A stretch of 64,000 nt of DNA, taken from contig NZ_JAHWXY010000003.1 in NCBI RefSeq assembly GCF_024281235.1, forward strand, positions 310,001 through 374,000, read 5' to 3'. Source of the stretch: Shinella daejeonensis (GTDB taxonomy: Bacteria; Pseudomonadota; Alphaproteobacteria; Rhizobiales; Rhizobiaceae). The position numbers and the translations under genes were made by a program. This document shows, one piece after another, positions 28,363-38,232 of this stretch. Below the pieces are notes generated by a model. The model was not told the DNA's origin. It searched no databases and saw only the letters and a program-made list of their open reading frames with translations. Each line of letters opens with the position of its first letter. Positions within the stretch are counted from its first letter, which is position 1.

Positions 28363-28812
28363 TCAAGCCTTCTTCGTCCACCGCCTGTCGCTGTCCTGCT
28401 GCCAGTAGGTGAGCTGGTGGCCGCCGGTCTTCAGGCGCTTCCAGTGTTCGCGCGCGGCCTCCACCTCGGCCTGATCGTACCCATCGAACATGAAGATCAC
28501 GCGCTCGTAGGCGTCCAGCGCCGGCGGTTCGGCGCCATAGACCAGAAAGCGCACGGTCGCAGCGTTCAGGTTGTCCGGCGTCGCCGTCAGGAGAATCGGC
28601 TGTTCGGCCGGAAATGCCTGCTCGTCGGTTCCGTGCGGCAGGAAGCTGTCGTCCCGATAGGTCCACAGGTGGGTGTCCAGCGCATCGCGCTGCGCCGTAT
28701 CGCCCGTCTGCACGACGACGCGCCAGCCGCGCTCCAGGCTCTTGTCCAGGAGCGGCGGCAACGCATCCTCCAGCTTCGATTCGGTCAGGTGATAGAAGAG
28801 GACCTCGCTCAC
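28363..28812 (-). CDS. holC: DNA polymerase III chi subunit
   Basis: The 149-residue HolC links the clamp loader to SSB. The segments VLFYHLTESKLEDALPPLL, HLWTYRDDSFLPHG and ILLTATPDNLNAA are family-typical. The start is GTG at 28812, 7 bp after the pepA stop with GAGGAAAC overlapping that stop, so translation is probably coupled to pepA. The pepA-holC pairing is common in Proteobacteria. A long upstream in-frame extension is not real, as it runs antiparallel through pepA codons in a different frame. Confidence 0.93.
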   Translation of the reverse strand: MSEVLFYHLTESKLEDALPPLLDKSLERGWRVVVQTGDTAQRDALDTHLWTYRDDSFLPHGTDEQAFPAEQPILLTATPDNLNAATVRFLVYGAEPPALDAYERVIFMFDGYDQAEVEAAREHWKRLKTGGHQLTYWQQDSDRRWTKKA

Positions 28813-28819
28813 CGTTTCC

Positions 28820-30313
28820 TCAGCCCTCGTAGTTGGCGCGCACCAGTTCGTCGAGCAGTCGCACGCCATAGCCCGACGCCCAGGTCCGGCTGATCTCGTC
28901 GGTGGGCGAGCCCATGGCCGTTCCGGCGATATCCAGATGCGCCCAGGGCGTATCCTCGACGAAACGTTGCAGGAACTGCGCGGCGGTGATCGATCCCGCA
29001 TAGCGCCCGCCGGTATTCTTCATGTCGGCGAACTTGCTGTCGATCATCTTGTCGTACTGGCTGCCGAGCGGCATGCGCCAGACCCGTTCGCCGGTCACAA
29101 GGCCCGCCGCGGTCAGGCGCGCGGCAAGCGTGTCGTCGTTGGAAAACAGGCCGGCGTGATGGCTGCCGAGCGCCACCATGATCGCGCCGGTCAGGGTCGC
29201 AAGGTTGACCATGAACTGCGGCTTGAAGGTCTTGTTGCAATACCAGAGCGCGTCGCAGAGCACGAGGCGGCCCTCGGCGTCGGTGTTGATCACCTCGATG
29301 GTCTGGCCCGACATCGACGTCACGATATCGCCCGGGCGCTGCGCATTGCCGTCCGGCATGTTCTCGACCAGGCCCAGGATACCGACGACATTCGCCTTGG
29401 CCTTGCGCGCGGCAAGCGCATGCATGAGGCCGATGACGGCGGCCGCGCCGCCCATGTCGCCCTTCATGTCCTCCATGCCCGACGCAGGCTTGATGGAAAT
29501 GCCGCCCGTATCGAAGACGACGCCCTTGCCGACGAAGGCGATGGGCTGCTCCTTCGCCTTTCCGCCCTTCCACTGCATCACGGCAAGGCGCGGCGGCCGC
29601 ACCGATCCCTGGGCGACCCCGAGAAGCGCGCCCATGCCGAGCTTTCGCATATCCTTCTCGTCGAGGATCTCCACCTCGACGCCGAGCTTTTCCAGCGCCT
29701 TCGCGCGGTCGGCGAATTCCACCGGCCCGAGAACGTTGGCCGGCTCGTTGACGAGATTGCGGGCCAGAATCACGCCCTCGGCGATGGCGTCGGTGACCGC
29801 CTTTTCCTTTTTCGCAGCCGCAGCCTCGGCGGTGACGAGGGTCACCTTGACGGATTTTCCGGTCTTTTCCTCGTCCTCATCGCTTTTCTTCTTCGTCTTA
29901 TAGCTGTCGAACCGATAGGCGCCGAGGCGCATGCCCAGCGCAAAATCGGCGGCGTTTTCCGCGGACGGATCGACGCCCGGCGCGTCGAGATGGATCGTCG
30001 CCTTTTCAACCCCGCGCAATTTCGCCACCGCCGCGCCGCCGGCCTTCAGCCAGTCCTGCGCGGTCAGCTTGTCGGCGGAACCGAGGCCGAGCACGATGAT
30101 CCGGTCGGCGCTTGCGCCATGGGGCGCCAGCACGTCGAGGCTCTTCAGCGCCTTGCCCGAAAATTTCGCAACCTTCGCCGCCTGCGACAGAACCCCCTGC
30201 GGGTCCACCTCCGCCTGCGCCGCCGCAGGCTGGCCGGCGGCCTGAAGAAGGATCGTCAGGCCGTCCCTGGACGGGGCCGTTTTCGCAAAACCGATGTCGA
30301 GGCTCGAAACCAT
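28820..30313 (-). CDS. pepA: Leucyl aminopeptidase (M17 family)
   Basis: The 497-residue cytoplasmic di-metal exopeptidase carries the M17 signature NTDAEGRL and the metal-binding/catalytic segments [18 protein letters not shown] and [10 protein letters not shown]. Length is typical. ATG at 30313 is preceded by GGAGTAGATC. In gammaproteobacteria PepA also binds DNA; whether this one does is not known. It is the first gene of pepA-holC and diverges from lptF across 261 bp. Confidence 0.96.
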   Translation of the reverse strand: MVSSLDIGFAKTAPSRDGLTILLQAAGQPAAAQAEVDPQGVLSQAAKVAKFSGKALKSLDVLAPHGASADRIIVLGLGSADKLTAQDWLKAGGAAVAKLRGVEKATIHLDAPGVDPSAENAADFALGMRLGAYRFDSYKTKKKSDEDEEKTGKSVKVTLVTAEAAAAKKEKAVTDAIAEGVILARNLVNEPANVLGPVEFADRAKALEKLGVEVEILDEKDMRKLGMGALLGVAQGSVRPPRLAVMQWKGGKAKEQPIAFVGKGVVFDTGGISIKPASGMEDMKGDMGGAAAVIGLMHALAARKAKANVVGILGLVENMPDGNAQRPGDIVTSMSGQTIEVINTDAEGRLVLCDALWYCNKTFKPQFMVNLATLTGAIMVALGSHHAGLFSNDDTLAARLTAAGLVTGERVWRMPLGSQYDKMIDSKFADMKNTGGRYAGSITAAQFLQRFVEDTPWAHLDIAGTAMGSPTDEISRTWASGYGVRLLDELVRANYEG

Positions 30314-30399
30314 GATCTACTCCAAAAAAGCGCGGCCGGACAACGCATCTGCGAATGCCGGCGGCAAGTCTGCCCCATTCCTTGTCGGTTTTACGACGC

Positions 30400-30426
30400 T
30401 TGGCAAGATGCGAGCCCTTGTATAGA
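30400..30426 (+). promoter_or_regulatory. Possible sigma-70 promoter for lptF
   Basis: TTGGCA (30400-30405) and TATAGA (30421-30426) are separated by 15 bp, shorter than ideal, about 150 bp before the lptF ATG. Tentative. Confidence 0.3.
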
Positions 30427-30574
30427 GAATGACCTTCGAGCCTGTACGCCATGTTTTTTTCCATGCGGCCGGCATCCTGGCCATGGCGCCGGCCTGAAGC
30501 AAAGCCTATATGGCCGTTGCGGCCCGGCGGGCGCGCGAGCACGAAACCGGGGCTGCCGGAACGCGGACACGAAG

Positions 30575-31759
30575 ATGAAGCTGATCGAGCGCTATATATT
30601 GCGGCGGGCGTCGCTGATGTTCGTCGCCACGCTCCTGCCCCTGCTCGGCATCGTCTGGGTGACCCAGGCGCTCACCAGCATCAATCTCGTCACCGACAGC
30701 GGCCAGTCGATCTTCGCCTTTCTCAAGCTGGCGACGATGATCCTGCCGTCGGTCGTGCCGATCATCCTGCCCTTCGCCTTGGTCATCGGCGTCGCCCAGA
30801 CCCTGACGGCGATGAATGCCGATTCGGAACTGACGGTGCTGAATTCCGCCGGCAGCTCGCGCATGACGATCATCCGGCCGGTGATGATTCTCGCGATCTC
30901 GCTGAGTTTCGTCTCCTTCGCGGTCGACAATTTCGTGGAGCCCTATTCGCGCATGGCGGTGCGCAAGATGATCGCCACCGCGCATGCCGACATGCTGTCC
31001 TCCGTGGTGCAGGAAAATACGTTCCGCAAGATCGCCGACGGCCTTTACGTGCAGGTGGCCGAACGGCGCAACAACGGCGTGTTGCGCGGCCTTTTCGTCG
31101 CCGATACCCGCGATCCGCGTTTCGAACTCGTCTATTATGCGCGCGAGGGCGCGGTGGACGAAAACAGCGCCGCGCTGGTCATGAAGGAGGGCGAAGTCCA
31201 CCGCAAGCTGCCGGATGGCAACGTCTCGATCATCCAGTTCGATTCCTACGCCTTCGACCTCGCCGACCTGACGCAGAGCGCGGGCGCGGCCAACCTGCGC
31301 GCCAAGGACCGCGATCTCTTCTACCTCCTCGATCCCGACCCCGAGGATCCGCAATACAAGCGAAATCCCCAGGCCTTCACCGCCGAGATGCACCGCCGCT
31401 TCACGGAATGGCTGTTTCCGGCGGTCTTCGGCCTGATCGCGCTCGTCGTCAGCGGCGATGCGCGCTCGCATCGCGAGGCGCGGGTCCATCCGATGATCAC
31501 GGCGCTCGTCACGGCGCTCGTCGTGCGCTGGGCGGGCTTCTACGCTGCCAGCCGGGCCGAGGCTTCCGGCTATTTCATCCCGCTCATGTATCTCATTCCC
31601 ATCGTGGCCGGCGCGCTCGCCGTGCGCTATCTCGGGCGCAACAAGAACCTCGATATCCCGGTCACCGCCGCCGGCCGGCTGATCGAGCTGCGCGACCGTA
31701 TCACCGCGCGCCTCGCACGGCTCTCCTCTCCCTCCTCCGATGGACGGAGCCAGTCATGA
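30575..31759 (+). CDS. lptF: LPS export permease LptF
   Basis: The 394-residue inner-membrane subunit of the LptB2FGC transporter lifts lipopolysaccharide into the trans-periplasmic bridge. It has the YjgP/YjgQ layout: two or three N-terminal membrane spans, a periplasmic beta-jellyroll (about 130-270), and three C-terminal spans. ATG at 30575 starts MKLIERYILRRASLMF, the conserved beginning. Its TGA overlaps the lptG ATG, so the two permease subunits are coupled and made in equal amounts. Confidence 0.94.
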   Translation: MKLIERYILRRASLMFVATLLPLLGIVWVTQALTSINLVTDSGQSIFAFLKLATMILPSVVPIILPFALVIGVAQTLTAMNADSELTVLNSAGSSRMTIIRPVMILAISLSFVSFAVDNFVEPYSRMAVRKMIATAHADMLSSVVQENTFRKIADGLYVQVAERRNNGVLRGLFVADTRDPRFELVYYAREGAVDENSAALVMKEGEVHRKLPDGNVSIIQFDSYAFDLADLTQSAGAANLRAKDRDLFYLLDPDPEDPQYKRNPQAFTAEMHRRFTEWLFPAVFGLIALVVSGDARSHREARVHPMITALVTALVVRWAGFYAASRAEASGYFIPLMYLIPIVAGALAVRYLGRNKNLDIPVTAAGRLIELRDRITARLARLSSPSSDGRSQS

Positions 31760-32838
31760 TCCCCACGCTCGGCCGCTATTTCTTCCGCCGCTATGTGATC
31801 ACCACCTTCTGGTTCCTCGTCGGCATCTTCTCCCTCATCTTCATCATCGACTTCAGCGAAATGGCGAATCGCGTCGGCGTCCTCCCGGACTACACGATCG
31901 CCAGCGGCCTTCTGGTGACGGCGCTGCGCATTCCCATGATCCTGGTGCAGACGGTCCCCTTCGTCGCCCTTTTCGCGGGCATGGCCTCCCTGATCTCGCT
32001 CAACCGCCGCTATGAACTCGTGGTGACGCGCGCCGCCGGCATCTCGGTCTGGCAGTTCCTGCGGCCATTCGCGATCGGCGCCTTCCTTCTCGGCGTGCTG
32101 ACCGTGGTCGCCATCAACCCCGTCGCCGCCTGGGGCAACAGGAAGTCGCAGGAGCTGGAAGCCTCCTGGGGAGCGACCAATGCCTCGCGCGTCGAAACCG
32201 CCGTTCCCTGGATCCGCCAGATCTACGGAGACGACCAGGCGATCATCGGCGCGAAGGCCGTCCTCGACAACGGTACGCGGCTTCTCAACGTCTCGATCCT
32301 GCACTTCGACGCCGACAATCGGATCTCCCTTCGCCAGGACGCTGATTCGGCGACTTTGGAAGATGGTTACTGGCTGCTTAAGAACGTCGTGGAGACCCGC
32401 ATCGGCGAATTGCCGCAACGTCTCGCCGAGGTGCAGCTTCGTACCAATCTGAAACAGGAATTCGTTCAGGAAAGCCTCGAAAAGCCTGAATCCATTCCAT
32501 TTTTCAGCCTTGGGCGGAAAATCGAGGCCGCCCGTTCGTTCGGTTTTCCAACCTATGCGATGGAAACGCAGTTCCACTCGATGCTGTCGATGCCGCTGCT
32601 TCTGGTTGCGATGACGCTGATCGCGGCCTGTGTATCGCTGAAATTTAGCCGGTTTAACCAATCGCGCGCGGTGATTCTGGGTGGAATCCTCTCGGGCTTC
32701 ATGCTTTATGTCGTGACCGTGCTTGTAAAGGCATTCGGAAGCAGCGGTGTCGTCCCTCCGTTCGTTGCGGCTTGGCTCCCTGTGGTCGTCGCAATGTCCC
32801 TCGGAGCGACGATTCTTCTGCATCAGGAGGACGGCTAG
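31756..32838 (+). CDS. lptG: LPS export permease LptG
   Basis: The 360-residue partner of LptF has the same topology (N-terminal spans about 13-33, 52-75 and 97-118; periplasmic domain; C-terminal spans from about 275). It is coupled at both ends: ATGA overlap with lptF and a 1-bp overlap with the lptD GTG. From about codon 196 (32341) to the stop, A/T-ending codons rise from roughly 10% to 25-40%. This is unlike the first half and unlike lptF, and suggests a mosaic origin (see findings). Confidence 0.94.
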   Translation: MIPTLGRYFFRRYVITTFWFLVGIFSLIFIIDFSEMANRVGVLPDYTIASGLLVTALRIPMILVQTVPFVALFAGMASLISLNRRYELVVTRAAGISVWQFLRPFAIGAFLLGVLTVVAINPVAAWGNRKSQELEASWGATNASRVETAVPWIRQIYGDDQAIIGAKAVLDNGTRLLNVSILHFDADNRISLRQDADSATLEDGYWLLKNVVETRIGELPQRLAEVQLRTNLKQEFVQESLEKPESIPFFSLGRKIEAARSFGFPTYAMETQFHSMLSMPLLLVAMTLIAACVSLKFSRFNQSRAVILGGILSGFMLYVVTVLVKAFGSSGVVPPFVAAWLPVVVAMSLGATILLHQEDG

Positions 32839-35171
32839 TGGCGGCAGGCGACCGCAAATTGACCCGGTGGCTGAAGATCGCCCTGCTTGCAGGCGCGGCT
32901 TGCTGTACCATCGTGTCCGCCGGCGCCCTGCCGGCGCGTGCCCAGGCCCCCGATCTCGACGCCATGGAGCCGAACATCCCGCAGGATGCCAGGCTGATGC
33001 TGGCGGCCAACGAACTCGTCTACAACCGGGACACCAACAAGGTGATCGCCCGCGGCGCGGTGCAGATCAACTACGGCGGCTACCAGCTCGTTGCCCGACA
33101 GGTGGAATACAATCAGGAGACCGGCCGGCTGACAGCCTTCGGCGACATCGAACTGGTGGAGCCCTCCGGCAATCGCCTTTATGGCGACGAGATGGACCTG
33201 TCGGACGATTTCGCCAACGGCTTTGTCAATGCATTGCGAATCGAGACGACGGATCTCACCAAGCTGGCGGCGGAGAGCGGCGAGCGCGTGAACGGCGAGG
33301 AGATGATCCTCAACAATGCCGTCTACACGGCCTGCACCCCTTGCGCCACGGACCCGACACACCGCTCGCTCTGGCAGATCAAGGCCGAGCGCGTCGTGCA
33401 GAACGGCCGCACGCATACGGTTCGCCTCGAACGCGCGCGCTTCGAGATGTTCGGCAAGCCGATCGCCTATCTGCCGGTGCTGAGCCTTCCCGACCACACG
33501 GTCAAGCGCAAGAGCGGCTTCCTGTTCCCGCGCTTCAACTACGCGCAGAAGCTCGGCCTCGGGGTCGGCACACCCTATTACTTCGCCATCGCTCCCGACA
33601 TGGACGCGACGGTGACGCCGACCGGACTGACCCGGCAGGGCTTCATGCTGGAAGCCGAGTTCCGCAAGCGTTTCCACAATGGCGAGGTGACGCTGCGCGC
33701 CGCCGGCATCAACCAGAACAATCCCGACAGCTTCTCCGCCGGCACGAGCGACCAGCTCGAAGAGTTCCGCGGCATGGTGGCCTCCGAAGGCCGTTTCCAG
33801 ATCAATCCCCGCTGGGCCTTCGGCTGGGACGTGATGCTGCAAAGCGACAACAACTTCTCGCGCACCTACGATCTCGACCGGCTGGACGACCGCATTCAGG
33901 CCAATCAGGTCTATCTGTCAGGGCTCGGCCGCCGCAACAGCTTCGACCTGCGCGCCTTCTATTTCGACGTTCAGGACGCCGATCCCGGCGACCAGCTGGA
34001 ACGCCAGCAGGCCATCGCCCAGACCCTCGATTATCAGTATATCGCGCCGCAGCCGGTCTTCGGCGGCGAGCTCAGCGTCACGACCAATCTCACCAATGTC
34101 GAGCGCGATCTGGCGGACACCTATTTTCTCGGCGTCACCGACCGGTTCCCCGGTCTCGAAGGCGGAACGACGCGCCTGACGAGCGAAATCGAGTGGAAAC
34201 GGCAGTTCATCGTGCCGGGCGGCCTCGTGCTGACGCCGATGCTGGCGGCGCGGGGCGATGTCCATCGCCTCCAGATGGCCGCGCCGACCAGTTACACCGG
34301 CATTTACGAGACGGACGATTCGGCGACCCGGGCCATGCTGACGGCGGGCCTCGAGGCGCGTTATCCGATCCTCGCCACCACCGCCAACAGCACCCACCTC
34401 TTCGAGCCGATCGCCCAGATCTATGCGCGGCCGGACGAGCAGCTTGCCGGTCGCCTGCCGAACGAGGACGCCCAGAGCTTCGTGTTCGATGCGACCTCGC
34501 TGTTCGAGCGCGACAAGTTCTCCGGCTTCGACCGGATCGAGGGCGGGACACGCGCCAATCTCGGCCTTCGCTACACCGGCACCTTCGACAACGGGGCGCA
34601 ATTGCACGGTATTTTCGGCCAGTCCTTCCATCTGGGCGGCCTGAATTCCTTCGCCACCGCCGATCTCGTGCACGCCGGCGCCAATTCCGGGCTGGAGAAC
34701 GACGCTTCGGACTATGTCGGCCTGGCCGGCTTCGGTCTTCCGAACGGGCTTTCCCTGACGTCGAGCATGCGGCTCGACAAGGACGACCTGGCATTGCGCC
34801 GGACCGACACGTCACTGCGCTTCGACGGCGCACATTTCGAATCGCAACTGACCTACACCCGCATTGCCCGGCAGCTCGACTACGGCTTCGACCGTGCGCA
34901 GGACGAGATCCAGACGGCGGCGGCGTTCAAGTTCCGCGACTACTGGTCGGTCTTCGGCGCGCTGACCTACGACATCAATCAGGATATCGTCTCGCGCAGC
35001 GGCATCGGCCTGTCCTATGACGACCGCGATACGATCTTCTCCATCGTCTATGAGGAGACCCGCGACAAATCGGGCAGCGTGGCGAACGACTGGTCGATCG
35101 GCGCGCGGCTGGTCTTCCGTACGCTCGGCGACATCAAGGTGGGCGACACGACGATCGAAGGCTTCGACTGA
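32838..35171 (+). CDS. lptD: LPS-assembly outer membrane protein LptD
   Basis: The 777-residue outer-membrane translocon inserts LPS into the outer leaflet together with LptE. It has a signal peptide (hydrophobic run 11-32, ARA/Q), an OstA/LptA-like beta-taco domain (about 45-180, LAANELVYNRDTNKVIARG) and a C-terminal 26-strand barrel. Few cysteines are present (a CTPC pair near 165), so the disulfide pattern differs from E. coli. The start is GTG at 32838, overlapping the lptG stop, with a perfect AGGAGG 7 nt upstream. No lptE is adjacent. Confidence 0.94.
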   Translation: MAAGDRKLTRWLKIALLAGAACCTIVSAGALPARAQAPDLDAMEPNIPQDARLMLAANELVYNRDTNKVIARGAVQINYGGYQLVARQVEYNQETGRLTAFGDIELVEPSGNRLYGDEMDLSDDFANGFVNALRIETTDLTKLAAESGERVNGEEMILNNAVYTACTPCATDPTHRSLWQIKAERVVQNGRTHTVRLERARFEMFGKPIAYLPVLSLPDHTVKRKSGFLFPRFNYAQKLGLGVGTPYYFAIAPDMDATVTPTGLTRQGFMLEAEFRKRFHNGEVTLRAAGINQNNPDSFSAGTSDQLEEFRGMVASEGRFQINPRWAFGWDVMLQSDNNFSRTYDLDRLDDRIQANQVYLSGLGRRNSFDLRAFYFDVQDADPGDQLERQQAIAQTLDYQYIAPQPVFGGELSVTTNLTNVERDLADTYFLGVTDRFPGLEGGTTRLTSEIEWKRQFIVPGGLVLTPMLAARGDVHRLQMAAPTSYTGIYETDDSATRAMLTAGLEARYPILATTANSTHLFEPIAQIYARPDEQLAGRLPNEDAQSFVFDATSLFERDKFSGFDRIEGGTRANLGLRYTGTFDNGAQLHGIFGQSFHLGGLNSFATADLVHAGANSGLENDASDYVGLAGFGLPNGLSLTSSMRLDKDDLALRRTDTSLRFDGAHFESQLTYTRIARQLDYGFDRAQDEIQTAAAFKFRDYWSVFGALTYDINQDIVSRSGIGLSYDDRDTIFSIVYEETRDKSGSVANDWSIGARLVFRTLGDIKVGDTTIEGFD

Positions 35172-35209
35172 GCGCCCCGTCCGGCCGGCGAAAGCCGCTT
35201 TGTGCGCTC

Positions 35210-35236
35210 TTGTCATCGTTTGGCCGCATGTATTAT
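35210..35236 (+). promoter_or_regulatory. Candidate promoter for surA-pdxA-rsmA
   Basis: TTGTCA (35210-35215) and TATTAT (35231-35236) have a 15-bp spacer and lie about 80 bp before the surA ATG in a 144-bp gap. The hexamers are good but the spacing is short. Confidence 0.4.
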
Positions 35237-35315
35237 GCACGTCGGGGGGAGGCCCGCGGCCCGACGCCGCCAGGCGGCGCAACCGCGAGGCACGGTTTTG
35301 GAAAAAGGGACTGGC

Positions 35316-36248
35316 ATGATGGGCAGCAAATCTTGGATGCGAGGCATGACGCTGGCGGCCGCGATCGCGGCCTGCGCGGTCGTTGTCACGCCGGCCGGGC
35401 AGGTGCAGGCCGCAAACGGCGTGATCGCCGTCGTCAACGACACCGCAATCACCTCCGGGGACCTGAACCGCCGGATCGCCTTCCTCAAGCTGCAGAACAC
35501 CCGTGGCAACCTGCGTGCGGTCGCGCGCGAACAACTGATCGAAGAGATGCTGAAGCGCACGGAAATCACCCGCGCCCGCATGTCCGTCAGCACCGGCGAC
35601 GTGGACGCCGCCTATGCGCGCTTTGCGGCCTCGAACAAGATGAGCACCACCCAGCTCGGCCAGCTCCTCGACCGCGCGGGCGTCGGCGCGGAACATTTCA
35701 AGAAATATATCGCCGTCCAGATGAGCTGGCCGCGCGTCGTCTCCGCACGCTACGGCAACAGCTCCAAAAAGACCTTCATGCAGCGGGTGCAGGAAAACGG
35801 CGGCAAGAAACCCGTCACCACGGAATATCTGCTGAAGCAGGTCATCTTCGTCGTGCCCGAAAAGCGCCGGAACGCCATTCTCGGAAAACGCAGGCAGGAG
35901 GCGGAAGCCTCGCGCTCGAAATTTTCGGGATGCGACAATATCAAGGCTTTCGCCGCGACCATGCATGACGTTTCCGTGCGCGACCTCGGCCGCGTTCTCG
36001 CGGTGGAAATGCCGGACGACTGGAAGCCGCTCATCGAAAAGACGACCGGCCAGACGACCGGCACCCGTGTCACCGAGCGCGGCGTCGAATATCTCGCCAT
36101 CTGCAACAAGCGTGAAGTCAACGACGACTATGCCGGCGAAATGGTCTTCCGGGCCGAGGACCTCGAAAAACAGACGAACGACAACGACGAGAACAGCAAG
36201 AAGTATATCGCCGAATTGCGCAAGAATGCGACGATCATCGAGCGCTGA
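35316..36248 (+). CDS. surA: SurA-type periplasmic chaperone / peptidyl-prolyl isomerase
   Basis: The 310-residue protein has a Sec signal (residues 10-32, VQA/ANG), a SurA N-terminal chaperone domain (VIAVVNDTAITSGDLNRRIAFLKL, up to about 165) and one parvulin-like domain (about 175-275, YLLKQVIFVVPE to RDLGRVLAVEMPDDWKPLI). It escorts unfolded outer-membrane proteins such as LptD, the gene before it, to the BAM complex. ATG at 35316 (AAGGGA upstream) is preferred; 35319 is equivalent. pdxA follows after 51 bp. Confidence 0.92.
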   Translation: MMGSKSWMRGMTLAAAIAACAVVVTPAGQVQAANGVIAVVNDTAITSGDLNRRIAFLKLQNTRGNLRAVAREQLIEEMLKRTEITRARMSVSTGDVDAAYARFAASNKMSTTQLGQLLDRAGVGAEHFKKYIAVQMSWPRVVSARYGNSSKKTFMQRVQENGGKKPVTTEYLLKQVIFVVPEKRRNAILGKRRQEAEASRSKFSGCDNIKAFAATMHDVSVRDLGRVLAVEMPDDWKPLIEKTTGQTTGTRVTERGVEYLAICNKREVNDDYAGEMVFRAEDLEKQTNDNDENSKKYIAELRKNATIIER

Positions 36249-36299
36249 GACGCACGGCGCTTCTTTTCCGCTCTTGCAGGCCATGCGGCAGGTTTACCG

Positions 36300-37331
36300 A
36301 TGACGACGACATATCCGCCGCTGGCGCTGACCATGGGCGATCCGGCAGGGATCGGCCTCGACATCACGCTCGCTCTGTGGGCGGAACGGGAACAGCTTTC
36401 GCTGCCGCCGTTTCTGTTCATCGGCTGCCCGGCGGCACTTTCCGGGCGCGCCGCCACGCTCGGCCTCGACATTCCCCTTGTCCGGGCGACACCCGAGAAT
36501 GCAGCCGGACATTTTTCCGCAGCACTGCCGGTGCTCGCCGTCCCCTGCCCGGCGGAAGCCGTCGCCGGCGTGCCGGAACCACGCAACGCGCCCGCCGTCA
36601 CCGATGCGATCGAGACGGCGGTATCGCTGACGCTGGCCGGGCGGACCGCGGCGGTCGTCACCAATCCCATCGCCAAGGCCATGCTCTATGACGCCGGTTT
36701 CTCCTATCCCGGCCATACCGAATTCCTCGCCGCCCTTGCGGCGCAGGCGACGGGACGGGCCTTCACGCCGGTCATGCTGCTTGCCGGGCCGAAGCTGCGC
36801 AGCGTTCCCGTGACCATTCATATCCCGCTCAAGGACGTTCCGGCAGCGCTTTCCGAGGACCTCATCGTCGAGACGGCGGTCATCACGGAGCAGGATCTGC
36901 GCCGGCGCTTCGGCATTGCCCGGCCCCGGCTCGCCATCGCGGGGCTCAATCCGCATGCCGGCGAAGGCGGCGCGCTCGGCGCGGAGGACGACGCCATCGT
37001 GCGCCCGGCCGTCGAGCGGCTCGTCGCACGCGGCATCGCGGCGATCGGGCCGCTTCCGGCCGACACCATGTTCCATGACGCCGCGCGCGCCACCTACGAC
37101 GTGGCGCTCTGCATGTATCACGATCAGGCGCTGATCCCCGCCAAGGCGCTCGGCTTCGACGATTCCGTCAATACGACGCTCGGCCTGCCGTTCATCCGCA
37201 CCTCGCCCGACCACGGCACGGCCTTCGCCCTCGCCGGCAAGGGCGGCGCGAAACCGGACAGCCTGCTTGCCGCGCTCCGGCTTGCGGCCGCGCTCGCCCT
37301 CAACGAGCGGACGGAAGGGGTTGCGGCCTGA
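36300..37331 (+). CDS. pdxA: 4-hydroxythreonine-4-phosphate dehydrogenase
   Basis: This 343-residue, metal-dependent NAD enzyme of the DXP-dependent vitamin B6 pathway carries [10 protein letters not shown], the metal-binding His in YPGHTEFLA and [10 protein letters not shown], and [10 protein letters not shown]. Length matches the family. It ends in TGATG shared with rsmA. The surA-pdxA-rsmA order is conserved from alpha- to gammaproteobacteria. Confidence 0.96.
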   Translation: MTTTYPPLALTMGDPAGIGLDITLALWAEREQLSLPPFLFIGCPAALSGRAATLGLDIPLVRATPENAAGHFSAALPVLAVPCPAEAVAGVPEPRNAPAVTDAIETAVSLTLAGRTAAVVTNPIAKAMLYDAGFSYPGHTEFLAALAAQATGRAFTPVMLLAGPKLRSVPVTIHIPLKDVPAALSEDLIVETAVITEQDLRRRFGIARPRLAIAGLNPHAGEGGALGAEDDAIVRPAVERLVARGIAAIGPLPADTMFHDAARATYDVALCMYHDQALIPAKALGFDDSVNTTLGLPFIRTSPDHGTAFALAGKGGAKPDSLLAALRLAAALALNERTEGVAA

Positions 37332-38158
37332 TGGCGGCGCTCGACGGCCTGCCGCCGCTGCGCGAAGTGATCCAGCGCCACGCGCTCGATGCCCGCAAGG
37401 CGCTCGGGCAAAATTTCCTGCTCGATCTCAACCTGACGCAGAAGGTCGCCCGCACGGCCGGCAATCTCGAAAACCAGACGATCATCGAGGTCGGCCCGGG
37501 TCCCGGCGGGCTGACGCGGGCGATCCTGGCGCTGGGCGCAAAGCGGGTCATCGCCATCGAGCGGGACGCGCGATGCCTGCCGGCGCTTGCGGAAATCGCC
37601 GCTCATTATCCGGGCCGCCTGACGGTGATCGAGGGCGATGCGCTGAAGACGGACTTCGAGGCGCTGGCGGCCGGCGAACCGGTCCGCATCATCGCCAACC
37701 TGCCCTATAACGTCGGTACGCAACTGCTGGTGAACTGGCTTTTGCCGAAGGTCTGGCCGCCGTTCTGGCAATCGTTGACGCTGATGTTCCAGCGCGAGGT
37801 CGGGCTGCGCATCGTGGCGCGGGAAGGCGACGGTCATTACGGCCGCCTCGGCGTGCTCTGCGGCTGGCGGACCGAGGCGCATATGGCCTTCGACATTCCG
37901 CCACAGGCCTTCACGCCGCCGCCGAAGGTCACCTCTTCCGTCGTGCATCTGGAGCCCCGCGCCCATCCCCTGCCCTGCGAGGCCGCGGCGCTCGAACGGG
38001 TGACCCAGGCCGCCTTCGGCCAGCGCCGCAAGATGCTGCGTCAAAGCGTGAAGCCGCTCGGCGGCGAGGCCCTGCTGGCGCGCGCCGGCATCGATCCGCA
38101 ACGGCGCGCCGAGACGCTGAGCGTCGAGGAATTCGTCCGGCTGGCGAACGCGCTTTAA
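37331..38158 (+). CDS. rsmA: 16S rRNA (adenine1518/1519-N6)-dimethyltransferase
   Basis: The 275-residue KsgA dimethylates two adjacent adenosines in helix 45 late in small-subunit assembly. It has [10 protein letters not shown], the SAM loop EVGPGPGG (53-60) and the catalytic NLPYN (123-127). The start overlaps the pdxA stop by 1 bp. The C-terminal lobe ([12 protein letters not shown]) is complete. It is the last gene of the plus-strand run and converges on gmk. Confidence 0.97.
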   Translation: MAALDGLPPLREVIQRHALDARKALGQNFLLDLNLTQKVARTAGNLENQTIIEVGPGPGGLTRAILALGAKRVIAIERDARCLPALAEIAAHYPGRLTVIEGDALKTDFEALAAGEPVRIIANLPYNVGTQLLVNWLLPKVWPPFWQSLTLMFQREVGLRIVAREGDGHYGRLGVLCGWRTEAHMAFDIPPQAFTPPPKVTSSVVHLEPRAHPLPCEAAALERVTQAAFGQRRKMLRQSVKPLGGEALLARAGIDPQRRAETLSVEEFVRLANAL

Positions 38159-38198
38159 GGCAGACCGGTTTCCGCCGGGATCGCCCCTATTTCCCTTA

Positions 38199-38232
38199 CC
38201 CGATGATCAGGATGACCCGATGGTCAGGAAGG
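38199..38232. repeat. 17-bp tandem near-duplicate across the gmk stop codon
   Basis: CCCGATGATCAGGATGA and CCCGATGGTCAGGAAGG stand head to tail. The second copy contains the minus-strand gmk stop (38224-38226), and the first carries the equivalent TCA just outside the gene. It looks like a small slippage duplication of the 3' end. Confidence 0.55.

Noticed and set aside
28937-30574. Long N-terminal extension of lptF running antisense through pepA
   Set aside because: LptF proteins begin MKLIERYILRR; the extension is non-conserved and overlaps the whole pepA gene. Start set at 30575.
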